A stretch of 64,000 bases of DNA from Bacillus sp. ISL-55 (GCF_018613155.1 NZ_JAGGQU010000013.1:129372-193371), one strand, 5' to 3'. Positions 24,868-33,502 are shown, counted from the stretch's first letter. The notes: generated by a model from the letters alone, not told the origin. Program-made: numbers and translations.

Positions 24868-26850
24868 TCACCCTCCCACTCTCGAAATGCCTTTATTGAT
24901 TTGGTAGCGGGATGTTGTCGGCCTGCCGCCTATGAGGGCGAACGCTGTTCCGATCACCATAATAATCCCGCCCATCCAAATCCAGCTTACGAATGGATTC
25001 ACTTTAACCATGAATGTCACTTTGTCTTTGTTCTCCCAGGAACTGAGCACGACGTATAAGTCCTGGCTCCAATTCGTCTTGATTGCTACCTCTGTTGATG
25101 GTTCAGGCCATGTTTCGTAGAAAATCTTTACGGGCTTTATTTTGCCAATGTCCTTGCCCTTATACGTCACATCGATATCGGCCACCACTATTCCATTTCC
25201 GTTTTTCGTATGTTCGGTCAGTTCATTGAATTTCAAGCTATAATCCCCAGTCTTGATGCTGTTTCCTGCATCTACCGTTTTCAGCACTTCTGTTGAGTAA
25301 GTGTGCGAAGATATGACACCTACCGCGATCACAGCAATCCCGATATGGACGATATAACCGCCGTAGCGGCGCTGATTTTTCACCGTCAGCTTGAACGCAG
25401 CCTTCAAGACATTTTCCTTTGTAGCTTTTCGTCTTGCACTGATTCCTCTGGCGAATTCAAGCAAGTGCGTTCCGAACATGAAGCTTGTTGCTGATAGACC
25501 GATAATCGCGTAAATACCCTTGACGCCAAAAGCGAATAGGATGATTGCTGTAACAACACCCATTGCCAGCGGCCAAAGCGCATTTTTCATAAACTTTTCG
25601 AACACCGCTTTTTGCCAGGCGATGAGCGGGCAGATGCCCATCAATACAATCAGCACCAGCAGGATCGGAGCCATCACTTGATTAAAATATGGCGCGCCGA
25701 CATTAACTTTTGTCCCTGTAAAAGTTTCTGAAATCAGCGGGTACATTGTTCCCCAGAAAACGGCGAAAGCGGCAGCCACAAGAATCAGGTTGTTCAGCAG
25801 GAAGCTGCTTTCTTTTGAAAAATAAGCTTCAATCGGGCTGCTGTCTTTTTTTAACAGTCCGTATCTTGTCATCACGATATAAAGAGAAAACAACATCATG
25901 AAGGCCATGAAAACAAGGAAGTAAGTACCCAAATTGCTGTCACCGAACGCGTGGACACTGGTCAAAATACCGCTTCTGACAAGGAAGGTCCCGAACAGTG
26001 TCAGGATGTAGGATAAAATGATTAAGCTTACGTTCCACGTCTTCAGCATGTTTTTCCGTTCCTGAATCATCACAGAGTGCAGGAAGGCCGATACAGTCAG
26101 CCATGGCAGGAACGAGGCATTTTCAACCGGGTCCCATGCCCAGTAGCCGCCCCAGCCTAACTCAAGGTATGCCCACCAGCCGCCAATCACATTGCCGAGC
26201 GTCAGGAACAGCCAAGCCAGCAAGGTCCATCTTCTCGTCAGCTTGATCCACTCTGAATCCATCCTCTTCAGGATCAATGCCGCAATTCCGAATGCGAATG
26301 GAACGGCCAATCCGACATAGCCCATATAGAGCGTTACAGGGTGCAGGATCATTCCCGGGTTTTGCAGCATCGGGTTGAGCCCTTTTCCATCTGCCGGAAT
26401 TTTATCGGTCATTTCAAATGGATTTACATTAAGTGCCATTACGGTGAAAAAGAACAGGATGTTCACCATCAGAATGCTCGATACATACGGCATCATCGGG
26501 TTCTTCTTTTCTTTTGAAAAAACGACCATTGCTGCGTATAGTGATAAAAGGAAAGCCCATAACAGCAGGGATCCAGCGTTACCCGCCCAAAATGCTGTTA
26601 ACTTATAAGCCATCGGCAAGCTCTCATTCGTATACGAAGCCACATATTTATATTGGAACTGGCTTGATCCAAGCAAGTAGAGCAGCAGGAAGGATGCGAT
26701 GCTTGCCACAAAAGCCAGCGAAAGTACTGCGCCTCTTGCGCTTTCAATCCACTTGCTGCTTTTCTTCTTAATTCCGACGATATTGGCAATGATTCCATAA
26801 AGCGATATCACAATGCCAAGGTAGATTGAGATGTTCCCAATTAGATACAT
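24868..26850 (-). CDS. ccmF: Cytochrome c haem lyase core CcmF
   Basis: 660-aa polytopic protein, about 15 helices, with the WWD motif GWWAYLELGWGGYWAWDPVE (about 225-244) and conserved histidines that hold haem. It joins haem from CcmE to the CxxCH/CxxCK cysteines of apocytochromes outside the membrane. The C-terminal extracytoplasmic domain (GDYSLKFNELTEHTKNGNG region) is present, so it is full length. Being operonic with nrfA, it may be tuned to the unusual CxxCK haem. Confidence 0.95.
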   Translation of the reverse strand: MYLIGNISIYLGIVISLYGIIANIVGIKKKSSKWIESARGAVLSLAFVASIASFLLLYLLGSSQFQYKYVASYTNESLPMAYKLTAFWAGNAGSLLLWAFLLSLYAAMVVFSKEKKNPMMPYVSSILMVNILFFFTVMALNVNPFEMTDKIPADGKGLNPMLQNPGMILHPVTLYMGYVGLAVPFAFGIAALILKRMDSEWIKLTRRWTLLAWLFLTLGNVIGGWWAYLELGWGGYWAWDPVENASFLPWLTVSAFLHSVMIQERKNMLKTWNVSLIILSYILTLFGTFLVRSGILTSVHAFGDSNLGTYFLVFMAFMMLFSLYIVMTRYGLLKKDSSPIEAYFSKESSFLLNNLILVAAAFAVFWGTMYPLISETFTGTKVNVGAPYFNQVMAPILLVLIVLMGICPLIAWQKAVFEKFMKNALWPLAMGVVTAIILFAFGVKGIYAIIGLSATSFMFGTHLLEFARGISARRKATKENVLKAAFKLTVKNQRRYGGYIVHIGIAVIAVGVISSHTYSTEVLKTVDAGNSIKTGDYSLKFNELTEHTKNGNGIVVADIDVTYKGKDIGKIKPVKIFYETWPEPSTEVAIKTNWSQDLYVVLSSWENKDKVTFMVKVNPFVSWIWMGGIIMVIGTAFALIGGRPTTSRYQINKGISRVGG

Positions 26851-26871
26851 ACAGATAACCACCCATCTGTT

Positions 26872-27321
26872 TTATTCCTGATTGTCATTTTTGTACATTT
26901 CCTTATGCATTTCGGTATCATAGTTCTCCATGTCTTCGCCTTCATATTTTGTCGGGCATTTCGTCTGGACTTTTTCTGCTTCGAACACTCCGTCTTTTTG
27001 GATAAAACCTTCTACGAGGACGATGACATCCTCTGAGAAGTTATCCGGCTTAATGCCTTTATGGAAAACCTGAAGCGTTCCCTGGCCTTCCTCGTAAATC
27101 TCGAAACGGAGCTCCAGTTTGTCAGCGTCCCATTCAACGGATTCCTTATTGAGCAATCCCTGCGTCATAATATAATCGCCTTCATATTTCGAACCATTTT
27201 TGCTAAGGTCGGCAATCGTGATTTCCTTGCTCCCTGCGCTCGGCATTGTCGAAAACATCATGATCACGAATGCCACAGCTGCCAGGCTGAGCCCCACCAC
27301 GATTTTTTTATTTTTGGACAT
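26872..27321 (-). CDS. ccmE: Haem chaperone CcmE, CxxxY variant
   Basis: 149-aa protein: N-terminal membrane anchor (about 6-26) and a beta-barrel (OB) domain. The haem-binding residue, His in the classical HxxxY motif, is Cys here: KCPTKYEGED with Cys122 and Tyr126. This CxxxY form is known from archaea and some sulfate reducers (System I*). The 21-bp gap to ccmF and one-base overlap with the upstream gene show an operon. Haem would be held covalently through a thioether or by Cys-based chemistry. Confidence 0.93.
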   Translation of the reverse strand: MSKNKKIVVGLSLAAVAFVIMMFSTMPSAGSKEITIADLSKNGSKYEGDYIMTQGLLNKESVEWDADKLELRFEIYEEGQGTLQVFHKGIKPDNFSEDVIVLVEGFIQKDGVFEAEKVQTKCPTKYEGEDMENYDTEMHKEMYKNDNQE

Positions 27322-28280
27322 TAGTTTCTACCTCCCAGCTTTTTGATTAATTCGTTGAATTCCGCTTCGGTAATGCTTCCTTCTACCAACATGGCACGGA
27401 GCTTTGACTTTTTGGCTTCATAGTCATTAAAAGCATCAGCTTTAACCGGCTTTACTTTCTTTTTCTTCATAATGAAAATCAACAGTACTGCCGCAAAAAT
27501 TGTCACACTGCCAACGACTGTAATGACAAGCCACAGAGGCATTTTTTCATCATTTTGTTTTACAGTGCCGGCCTTCTTTGCATCCCCGGCCATTGCCTCC
27601 ATAATTTCCGCTGTCGTCCTATCGTCAGCTCGTTTGTATTCAAGTGAGATATTCTTTTCATCACCAGGCTTCATTCCCTGGCTTTGATAAAGGAACATGT
27701 TCATGTTGTAGGAATTTTTTTGATGCTGCTCTGAGGCAGGCTCCAGCTTAAAGCTTTCCGAATTAAGCGGCTCAACGAAGATCAAGTTGAACAAACCAAT
27801 ATCAGCGAAGTTTTTAAAATCGTAAGTCAGTGTCTTAGTGCCGTCTTTTTCCTTGATGCTGTCGGTATAGTACTCAATCACAAATTTGTAGATTTCCTGC
27901 GGCTGTATTTCCTCGCTCGTTTCCCAGGAAATTGTTCCGTTATCCTGATCAAGTTCATATTGAATTTCATTCATTTCAGTCAGGTCCCGGGAGTAATCAG
28001 CAACAAAACCAATTCTGAAATTCTTTTCATCCATTGGCAGCGGGATGACTACCTGACCTTTTTGTGCTTCTTCTGCATTGTTCTTCAATGCCCCATGATA
28101 GCCGACCAAAAGTGGTGCATTCTTCTTCTTATCTTTTGGGTGATACGAATATTCTGGCATCACCTGGATCGTGAGCTCCTCCATATTCAGGACATTTGAT
28201 TTTGTCTCAGCACTCCCCTTACCAGGCAGCTGGAATATGAACAATAAAATGATGGCCGATAAGAACTTCACAACTTTCAT
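27321..28280 (-). CDS. First gene of the ccm-nrf operon: exported beta-rich protein with C-terminal anchor
   Basis: 319 aa, no family recognised. It has a signal peptide (about 1-25), an extracytoplasmic region of about 215 residues, one membrane helix (about 252-272), a basic patch KKKKVK, and a short cytoplasmic helical tail (FNDYEAKKSKLRAMLVEGSI then TEAEFNELIKKLGG) resembling SHOCT-type modules. The external part contains no Cys and no CxxCH. As promoter-proximal gene overlapping ccmE, it is probably a cytochrome-maturation accessory; that role is inferred from context only. Ribosome binding site AAAGGAG. Confidence 0.8.
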   Translation of the reverse strand: MKVVKFLSAIILLFIFQLPGKGSAETKSNVLNMEELTIQVMPEYSYHPKDKKKNAPLLVGYHGALKNNAEEAQKGQVVIPLPMDEKNFRIGFVADYSRDLTEMNEIQYELDQDNGTISWETSEEIQPQEIYKFVIEYYTDSIKEKDGTKTLTYDFKNFADIGLFNLIFVEPLNSESFKLEPASEQHQKNSYNMNMFLYQSQGMKPGDEKNISLEYKRADDRTTAEIMEAMAGDAKKAGTVKQNDEKMPLWLVITVVGSVTIFAAVLLIFIMKKKKVKPVKADAFNDYEAKKSKLRAMLVEGSITEAEFNELIKKLGGRN

Positions 28281-28310
28281 TTGATTGGCTCCTTTCTATA
28301 TGTGACAAAT

Positions 28311-28328
28311 TCGTGAATATTTTCACAA
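28311..28328. promoter_or_regulatory. Candidate Rex operator before the ccm-nrf operon
   Basis: TCGTGAATATTTTCACAA differs at one base from the Rex consensus TTGTGAA-N4-TTCACAA and also resembles an Fnr/Crp half-palindrome. It lies 30-48 bases upstream of the first start codon, a position suited to repression. Rex senses NADH/NAD and would derepress anaerobic nitrite respiration. Confidence 0.65.
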
Positions 28329-28519
28329 GACAACTTACATTGAAAATGACAATTTATTTTGGCTAAGGATTTTTCCAAAATGAAATTTCTTCCCTCAAGA
28401 CCTTTTGGGTCTACCTTATTTAAACCATTTCTAAAAGCTCCCATTCTGTGATATAAATCACGGAATTTTCGTGAGTTTTATCCGATTTGTGAACGGGGGT
28501 ATTTGTTGAATAAACAAGG

Positions 28520-28653
28520 CTGTTGATTTTCGTTCCATGCGCTTCGCTTTCCACGGGTGGTCCGGGGAGCCTCCTCGTCGTTTCACTCCTGCGGGGTCTC
28601 CCCCTGCCCCATGATCCCGTAGGAGTCTTCGCGCCTTCCACTACAATCAACAG
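28520..28653. repeat. MITE-like repeat R2, copy 2 (134 bp)
   Basis: Same ends (CTGTTGATTTTCGTTCCA ... CTACAATCAACAG) and same orientation as copy 1 at 17057-17254, without the extra internal block. The two copies bracket the MFS-nrf-ccm block. Confidence 0.85.
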
Positions 28654-28693
28654 GTGCAAAAATACTATTGGCTTTTTCAAAATCAATAAAAAA

Positions 28694-28718
28694 CCTCACT
28701 TCCAAAATGGAAGTGAGG
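28694..28718 (-). terminator. Terminator of the ytzC operon
   Basis: Perfect stem CCTCACTTCC / GGAAGTGAGG with TTTTTT on the minus strand, 11 bases after the 59-aa gene. Confidence 0.9.
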
Positions 28719-28729
28719 GTGTTACAAAT

Positions 28730-28909
28730 TTATGAAGATTGCTCTGGTTCAGGATGGAATTTTGATTTTACAGGCTGCCCGCCGCTTTGTTCATATTTTT
28801 TCTTTGCTTTTTTTACCGGATCATGGTCCATTCCGAGCTCGAGATCCTGGTTATTGATGCCGTTCCTTGTTTTTTGTTCAGGATTATTCTGCTTTGAGCG
28901 CTTTTTCAA
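28730..28909 (-). CDS. Small basic hydrophilic protein
   Basis: 59 aa, highly charged, no hydrophobic segment, starting MKKRSKQNNPEQKTRNGINN after a TTG with AGGAGGGG upstream. An upstream in-frame ATG lacks spacing to a binding site. It has the composition of small acid-soluble or minor spore-associated proteins of Bacillus, but no family is recognised. It lies 16 bp after ytzC and ends in a terminator, so the two likely share a transcript. Confidence 0.65.
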   Translation of the reverse strand: MKKRSKQNNPEQKTRNGINNQDLELGMDHDPVKKAKKKYEQSGGQPVKSKFHPEPEQSS

Positions 28910-28925
28910 GATTTTCCCCTCCTGT

Positions 28926-29189
28926 TTAGTGATCAAGCAAAATCATATTGTTTTGGACTTGCTGCAGCTGAAGCCTCATTCTGTGCAGTTGTTCGCGCTG
29001 CTGGGAGTTTGCGCTGAAGGAGAGCTTGGCCAGATCATTATAAGCGTCCTCGAGCGCATGCAGTGCATTGGTGTAATTACCGTCATTATAATGCTGCTGA
29101 GTAGCGGCATCCTTGTATTGTTCCTGGGCCAGATTGATTGCATCCTCACATTGCTGAAGTAACTGGTCAACCGATTGACGTGTTGCCAA
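28926..29189 (-). CDS. ytzC: YtzC-like protein (DUF2524)
   Basis: 87-aa all-helical, glutamine-rich protein (ATRQSVDQLLQQCEDAINLA at the N-terminus). The start is a TTG with AAAGGAGGGG upstream, which excludes an open extension to 29294. It resembles B. subtilis YtzC, function unknown, and lies beside ytqA as in B. subtilis. Confidence 0.8.
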   Translation of the reverse strand: MATRQSVDQLLQQCEDAINLAQEQYKDAATQQHYNDGNYTNALHALEDAYNDLAKLSFSANSQQREQLHRMRLQLQQVQNNMILLDH

Positions 29190-29403
29190 TAGTAGCCCCT
29201 CCTTTACTTGATGCTGAAGCAAAGTCTGCTTCTTCTTTATTTTGTTCACAATACATTTTCCTATCACGATTTTGCCAATGTTTAATGATGCCAATTATTT
29301 AGGGTGCATATTGTAATCTTTTTGCAATTGGATTCATGTTGTCTAAGTGGTACAATTTTTATTATTCATTTTTTTGACAGACAGGCTTTAGGAGGTTTCT
29401 GGC

Positions 29404-30378
29404 ATGAAACAGACCAACCCTTTTCACTATGCTACTGACGATAAACGTTACCATACTTGGAATTACCATTTGCGCAGCCATTTTGGCCACAAGGTTTTCA
29501 AGGTGGCACTTGATGGCGGATTCGATTGCCCGAACCGCGATGGCACGGTAGCCCATGGCGGCTGTACGTTTTGCAGTGCAGCTGGTTCAGGTGATTTCGC
29601 CGGTGACAGAGTAGAAGATCTCGGCACACAGTTCGCAAAGATAAAAGAAAAAATGCATTCTAAATGGAAAGATGGCAAGTACATGGCCTATTTCCAGGCT
29701 TTCACCAATACACACGCCCCAGTCGATGTGCTGCGGGAGAAGTACGAAACTGTATTGAACGAAGAAGGAGTTGTCGGGATTTCAATCGCAACCAGACCCG
29801 ACTGCCTTCCTGATGATGTCGTGGAATATTTGGCTGAGCTGAATGAGCGGACGTATTTATGGGTTGAACTCGGTCTTCAGACAGTCCATGAAAAAACCGC
29901 CAATTTAATCAACCGCGCCCATGATTATAGAACGTACAAAGAAGGTGTGGACAAGCTCCGCAAGCATGGAATCAGGGTTTGCTCGCATATTATCAACGGT
30001 CTGCCACAGGAAACTCCGGAAATGATGATGGAGACCGCACAAGAAGTCGCGAAGCTCGATGTGCAGGGGATCAAAATCCATCTTCTTCATTTGTTGAAGG
30101 GCACCCCGATGGTCAAGCAATACGAAAAAGGATTGCTTGAATTCCTTAGCTTTGAGGACTATGTCAAGTTAGTCTGTGACCAGCTGGAAATCCTGCCTCC
30201 TGAAATGATCATCCACCGAATTACCGGGGATGGGCCGATCGAGCTTATGGTCGGGCCGATGTGGAGCGTCAATAAATGGGAAGTACTAAATTCGATTGAC
30301 AAAGAATTGAAGCGCCGCGACAGCTGGCAGGGGAAATTTTATACTGGGAACAAAGTGGTGATTGAAAATGAAGCTTGA
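29404..30378 (+). CDS. ytqA: Radical SAM protein YtqA (YhcC family)
   Basis: 324-aa radical SAM enzyme. The 4Fe-4S cluster cysteines are in the spaced motif FDCPNRDGTVAHGGCTFC (about 41-58), the layout of the TIGR01212/YhcC family. The conserved ELGLQTVHEKTANLINR and IHLLHLLKGTPM blocks follow. The reaction is not established, to my knowledge. It overlaps the tRNA methyltransferase ytqB by 11 bases, hinting at a shared tRNA-related role. Ribosome binding site AGGAGG. Confidence 0.92.
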   Translation: MKQTNPFHYATDDKRYHTWNYHLRSHFGHKVFKVALDGGFDCPNRDGTVAHGGCTFCSAAGSGDFAGDRVEDLGTQFAKIKEKMHSKWKDGKYMAYFQAFTNTHAPVDVLREKYETVLNEEGVVGISIATRPDCLPDDVVEYLAELNERTYLWVELGLQTVHEKTANLINRAHDYRTYKEGVDKLRKHGIRVCSHIINGLPQETPEMMMETAQEVAKLDVQGIKIHLLHLLKGTPMVKQYEKGLLEFLSFEDYVKLVCDQLEILPPEMIIHRITGDGPIELMVGPMWSVNKWEVLNSIDKELKRRDSWQGKFYTGNKVVIENEA

Positions 30379-30940
30379 ACGGATCCTTCCATTTGCCAGG
30401 AACCTTCTTGAACTGGCCGTGAAACCAGGGGACATCGCAGTGGATGCGACCGTCGGCAACGGGCATGACACATTATTTTTAGCCAACCTGGTCGGGCCTT
30501 CCGGCAGGATTTACGGATTCGATATCCAGAATGAAGCACTAATGTCTTGCAAAACAAAGCTTCGGGAACATGAGCTGCAGGATCAGGTCACCCTGTTCCA
30601 TACAGGACATGAAAACATCACAGAATGCATCCCTCCTTTGCATTTCGGAAAAATTACCGGTGCCGTGTTCAACTTAGGCTATCTACCCGGTGGTGATAAG
30701 GACATCGTCACTGTCCCCGAGACAACCATCGCGGCCATCGACCAACTGCTGGAAATCATGGCACCTGAAGGCATTATCGTCATCGTGATTTACCACGGGC
30801 ATCCTGAAGGCAAGGTAGAACGGGAGTATTTATTGCGTTATGTAAAATCACTGGATCAAAATATTGCACATGTATTGGAATATAAATTTCTTAACCAGAA
30901 AAACAATCCTCCATTTATTATTGCGATTGAGAAGAGATAG
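30368..30940 (+). CDS. mnmM: tRNA wobble-uridine methyltransferase MnmM (YtqB)
   Basis: 190-aa class I SAM methyltransferase; the glycine-rich SAM motif is VDATVGNGHDTLFLA (about 24-38), followed by GFDIQNEAL and FNLGYLPGGDK. B. subtilis YtqB was identified as MnmM, which methylates nm5s2U to mnm5s2U at tRNA wobble positions. The ATG at 30368 is chosen over a TTG two codons earlier. Translation is coupled to ytqA by overlap. Confidence 0.88.
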   Translation: MKLERILPFARNLLELAVKPGDIAVDATVGNGHDTLFLANLVGPSGRIYGFDIQNEALMSCKTKLREHELQDQVTLFHTGHENITECIPPLHFGKITGAVFNLGYLPGGDKDIVTVPETTIAAIDQLLEIMAPEGIIVIVIYHGHPEGKVEREYLLRYVKSLDQNIAHVLEYKFLNQKNNPPFIIAIEKR

Positions 30941-30963
30941 GATCTTTCATTATGAAGGATCCT
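30939..30963 (+). terminator. ytqAB terminator
   Basis: Stem AGGATCTTTC / GAAGGATCCT with TTTTA on the plus strand right after the mnmM stop. Confidence 0.8.
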
Positions 30964-31025
30964 TTTATCTACTTATAAACGATTTATGAACACCTCACCT
31001 TTATCCAAACTACACTATTAGTTCA

Positions 31026-31492
31026 CTCTATCGGACAAACTGACTGCTCTTTTCTCCAGTTTTGTCCGTTAGAAGGGCTCTATCGGACAAACTGACCGCT
31101 CTTTTCTCCTTTTGTGTCCGTTAGAAGGGCTCTATCGGACAAACTGACCGCCCTTTTCTCCATTTGTGTCCGTTAGAAGGGCTCTATCGGACAGATTGAC
31201 CGCTCTTTTCTCCATTTGTGTCCGTTAGAAGGGCTCTATCGGACAAAACGACAGCTCTTTTCTCCTTTTGTGTCCGTTAGAGGGGCTCTATCGGACAAAC
31301 TGACCGCTCTTTTCTCCAGTTGTGTCCGTTAGAAAGGCTCTATCGGACAAACTGACCGCTCTTTTCTCCATTTGTGTCCGTTAGAAGAGCTCTATCGGAC
31401 AAATCGACCGCTCTTTTCTCCATTTGTGTCCGTTAGAAGGGTTCTATCGGACAAACTGACTGCTCTTTTCTCCAGTTGTGTCCGATACGATA
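31026..31492. repeat. Tandem hairpin array B, 52-bp period, nine copies
   Basis: Units TCTATCGGACAAACTGACCG + CTCTTTTCTCC + TTTGTGTCCGTTAGAAGGGC. Across each junction TGTCCGTTAGA pairs with TCTATCGGACA around the loop AGGGC. Nine units of 52 bp, more than 90 percent alike. The array fills the gap between convergent mnmM and ytpB; no gene is seen. Confidence 0.95.
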
Positions 31493-31541
31493 AAGCCATC
31501 ACACCTTAAATATATCCGCTTCCACCAATTACACAGAAAAA

Positions 31542-31558
31542 CCAGGGGGCTCCCCTGG
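31542..31558 (-). terminator. ytpB terminator
   Basis: CCAGGGG-GCT-CCCCTGG followed by TTTTTC on the minus strand, nine bases after the ytpB stop. Confidence 0.88.
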
Positions 31559-31567
31559 CTTGCAATC

Positions 31568-32662
31568 CTACTTTATAAACGCCTTAACCACTCCTGAAGG
31601 AACCCACCTCTGCAATGACCGATAAGCTCGTCCATTTATATAAAAGAAGTAGCTGACGGGGCCGGCTGTCTTGATCATTTCTCTGGCCAGCTTCCTTATT
31701 CTTTCCTGGCGCCTTACTTTTTCATCAGAGAGGTAGACGCCGAGGAGGCCGCGGTTGATCAGTTTATGGAATCTTTGGTGCGGAAGCTTGGCTGTATGAT
31801 GATCAGCGTTTTCCACGAAATGTCGAAGCCGCTCAAACAAAGCTTCTTCATTTTCATAATAAAAACAAAAGTTCAAATCGCCGCCTTCACGGTCTTCTTC
31901 CTGGTCGATGAAATAATCGAGCAGGATATGAAGGCCTTGTATGTAAGGGAAATATCCGTTGCGGATGCTGTCAGCATACTCAGGTTTAAAATCATCGCGA
32001 AGCGCGTAGGATACAAGGCAAAAGATTCCGAGCGTCGAGCCGGTGCACGCTGAGAATTCATACCACTCCATGTCGGGAATGTTGTCACGGTGGCCGTCAA
32101 ACCATGTTTGCAGCCTTGGGACGCGGTCTTTTACCTCGACATGTTTGTGGATTTGCAAGTCGCAATAATAGTCACAAAGCTCGCTCAAATGCTGTTGGAT
32201 ATCCTGGTAGTAATCTAGCTCCGACAGGACTTCCCGGCAGACAGTCACCAGCTCAATGAGATATCCTCCGTCATTCTGGTCTTCCCGCTCGCGATAATAA
32301 TTTTTCAATTGGCGGTCCAGATTCAAAGCGTCTGCCATTGATTCATGCAGCGCAGCAAAATCGGCCGGATCCAATGATGTACTGCGGTCACAAAGATTAT
32401 CCAGGTAATCGCTGATCGTCTGGTAAGCAACTATGAAACGGATCGCTTTTTTGTAATTCTTTTTCGCGGTCAGGCTCAAAATCGCGCCTCCTTCGCAATG
32501 GAAGGTTTTATGCTCGATGCTGGCCAGTGCCTGTTTCCTTAATTCCGGGTTCGGGATTTCCTCTGCCCTGCTCTTCCAGTACGCCAGCTCCCTGTGTACT
32601 TGAGGGAGGACTTGTTTGTATACACGGTACATTAAACTGATTGGCATTGATGGGATCAACAT
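31568..32662 (-). CDS. ytpB: Tetraprenyl-beta-curcumene synthase (YtpB)
   Basis: 364-aa terpene synthase of the DUF2600 class that cyclises heptaprenyl diphosphate to tetraprenyl-beta-curcumene, a precursor of C35 sesquarterpenes in Bacillus spores. The Asp-rich region SDYLDNLCDRSTSLD (about 86-100) is the likely metal-binding site; the family lacks ordinary class I prenyl-synthase sequence similarity. It lies next to ytpA as in B. subtilis. The ATG at 32662 has GGATG upstream. Confidence 0.9.
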   Translation of the reverse strand: MLIPSMPISLMYRVYKQVLPQVHRELAYWKSRAEEIPNPELRKQALASIEHKTFHCEGGAILSLTAKKNYKKAIRFIVAYQTISDYLDNLCDRSTSLDPADFAALHESMADALNLDRQLKNYYREREDQNDGGYLIELVTVCREVLSELDYYQDIQQHLSELCDYYCDLQIHKHVEVKDRVPRLQTWFDGHRDNIPDMEWYEFSACTGSTLGIFCLVSYALRDDFKPEYADSIRNGYFPYIQGLHILLDYFIDQEEDREGGDLNFCFYYENEEALFERLRHFVENADHHTAKLPHQRFHKLINRGLLGVYLSDEKVRRQERIRKLAREMIKTAGPVSYFFYINGRAYRSLQRWVPSGVVKAFIK

Positions 32663-32698
32663 GTATACACTTTCATCCTTTCCATGTAAAACAAATAT

Positions 32699-33502
32699 CT
32701 AATAAACATAACCAATTGCCTTGAGTTGGCTGATGACAAAATCGTGTGCGTAGTCAAAAACCTCTTCGCGTTCAGGTTCGTTGAACACCTCATGAAAGCA
32801 ATTTGGCCACTCTTTATATCTTTTTTCAGAGAGCGGAGCATTATTGAACCATTCCTTCACAGAGCGTTTATCCACAATCCGATCATCACCGCCCTGCACC
32901 AATAGTGTTGGAACGTCCTGGACTTTACTCATGCTTTCAAAGGCTTGATCCATTGCCGCGATAAGTTCACGGTACCAGCGGATTGATACCTTGGTAAGGT
33001 AGAGTGAGTCATTTGCATCCACAGCTCTCACATCCTCATTTCTTGTGGCCATTTCAACCGTCAGGCCTGGCGACATCCTCATGGCAGGAACTAGTACATT
33101 CAGTCCATGCGAAAGCATATCCAGCATTTTAGAAGGATATTTGACCAAACCAAGACATGGAGATGACAAAATGAGTCCGGCAATTTCGACTCGTTCCTCC
33201 TGCAGCATACGGATCGCTATAAGTCCTCCCATGCTATGGCCGAGCAAAAAAACTGGCAAATCAAATTCATAGGCTGCCTCAACCCATTCTTTCACTGCCA
33301 AAATGTATTCATCAAATGAATCAATATGGCCACGGTTCGCTCTTGTTGTCATGCCCTGTCCAGGCAAATCACCCATTATGACATGAAATCCGGATGAGCG
33401 CCAAGCTTCAATCAGCCACCCGTATCGCCTGTGATGCTCGAGGGCACCGTGAATCATAACGATTACTGCCTTCGCATCCCCGTCAGCTTCCCATTTCCAC
33501 AT
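32699..33502 (-). CDS. ytpA: Alpha/beta-hydrolase, lysophospholipase-like (YtpA)
   Basis: 267-aa serine hydrolase. The nucleophile elbow is GHSMGG (about 87-92), the acid GGDDRIVD and the base FHEVFNE near the C-terminus complete the triad. B. subtilis YtpA is a phospholipase that makes the lysophospholipid antibiotic bacilysocin. Start at 33502 (MWKWEAD) follows GGGGGAA; the earlier ATG is too close to it. It lies in tandem with ytpB, 36 bp apart. Confidence 0.88.
   Translation of the reverse strand: MWKWEADGDAKAVIVMIHGALEHHRRYGWLIEAWRSSGFHVIMGDLPGQGMTTRANRGHIDSFDEYILAVKEWVEAAYEFDLPVFLLGHSMGGLIAIRMLQEERVEIAGLILSSPCLGLVKYPSKMLDMLSHGLNVLVPAMRMSPGLTVEMATRNEDVRAVDANDSLYLTKVSIRWYRELIAAMDQAFESMSKVQDVPTLLVQGGDDRIVDKRSVKEWFNNAPLSEKRYKEWPNCFHEVFNEPEREEVFDYAHDFVISQLKAIGYVY

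Noticed and set aside
28312-28327. Fnr activation site for the ccm-nrf operon
   Set aside because: CGTGA-N6-TCACA also fits Fnr, but it is too near the start codon for class II activation, so Rex repression is preferred.
28523-28735. Plus-strand frame over R2 copy 2
   Set aside because: Frame through a repeat element, without a binding site.
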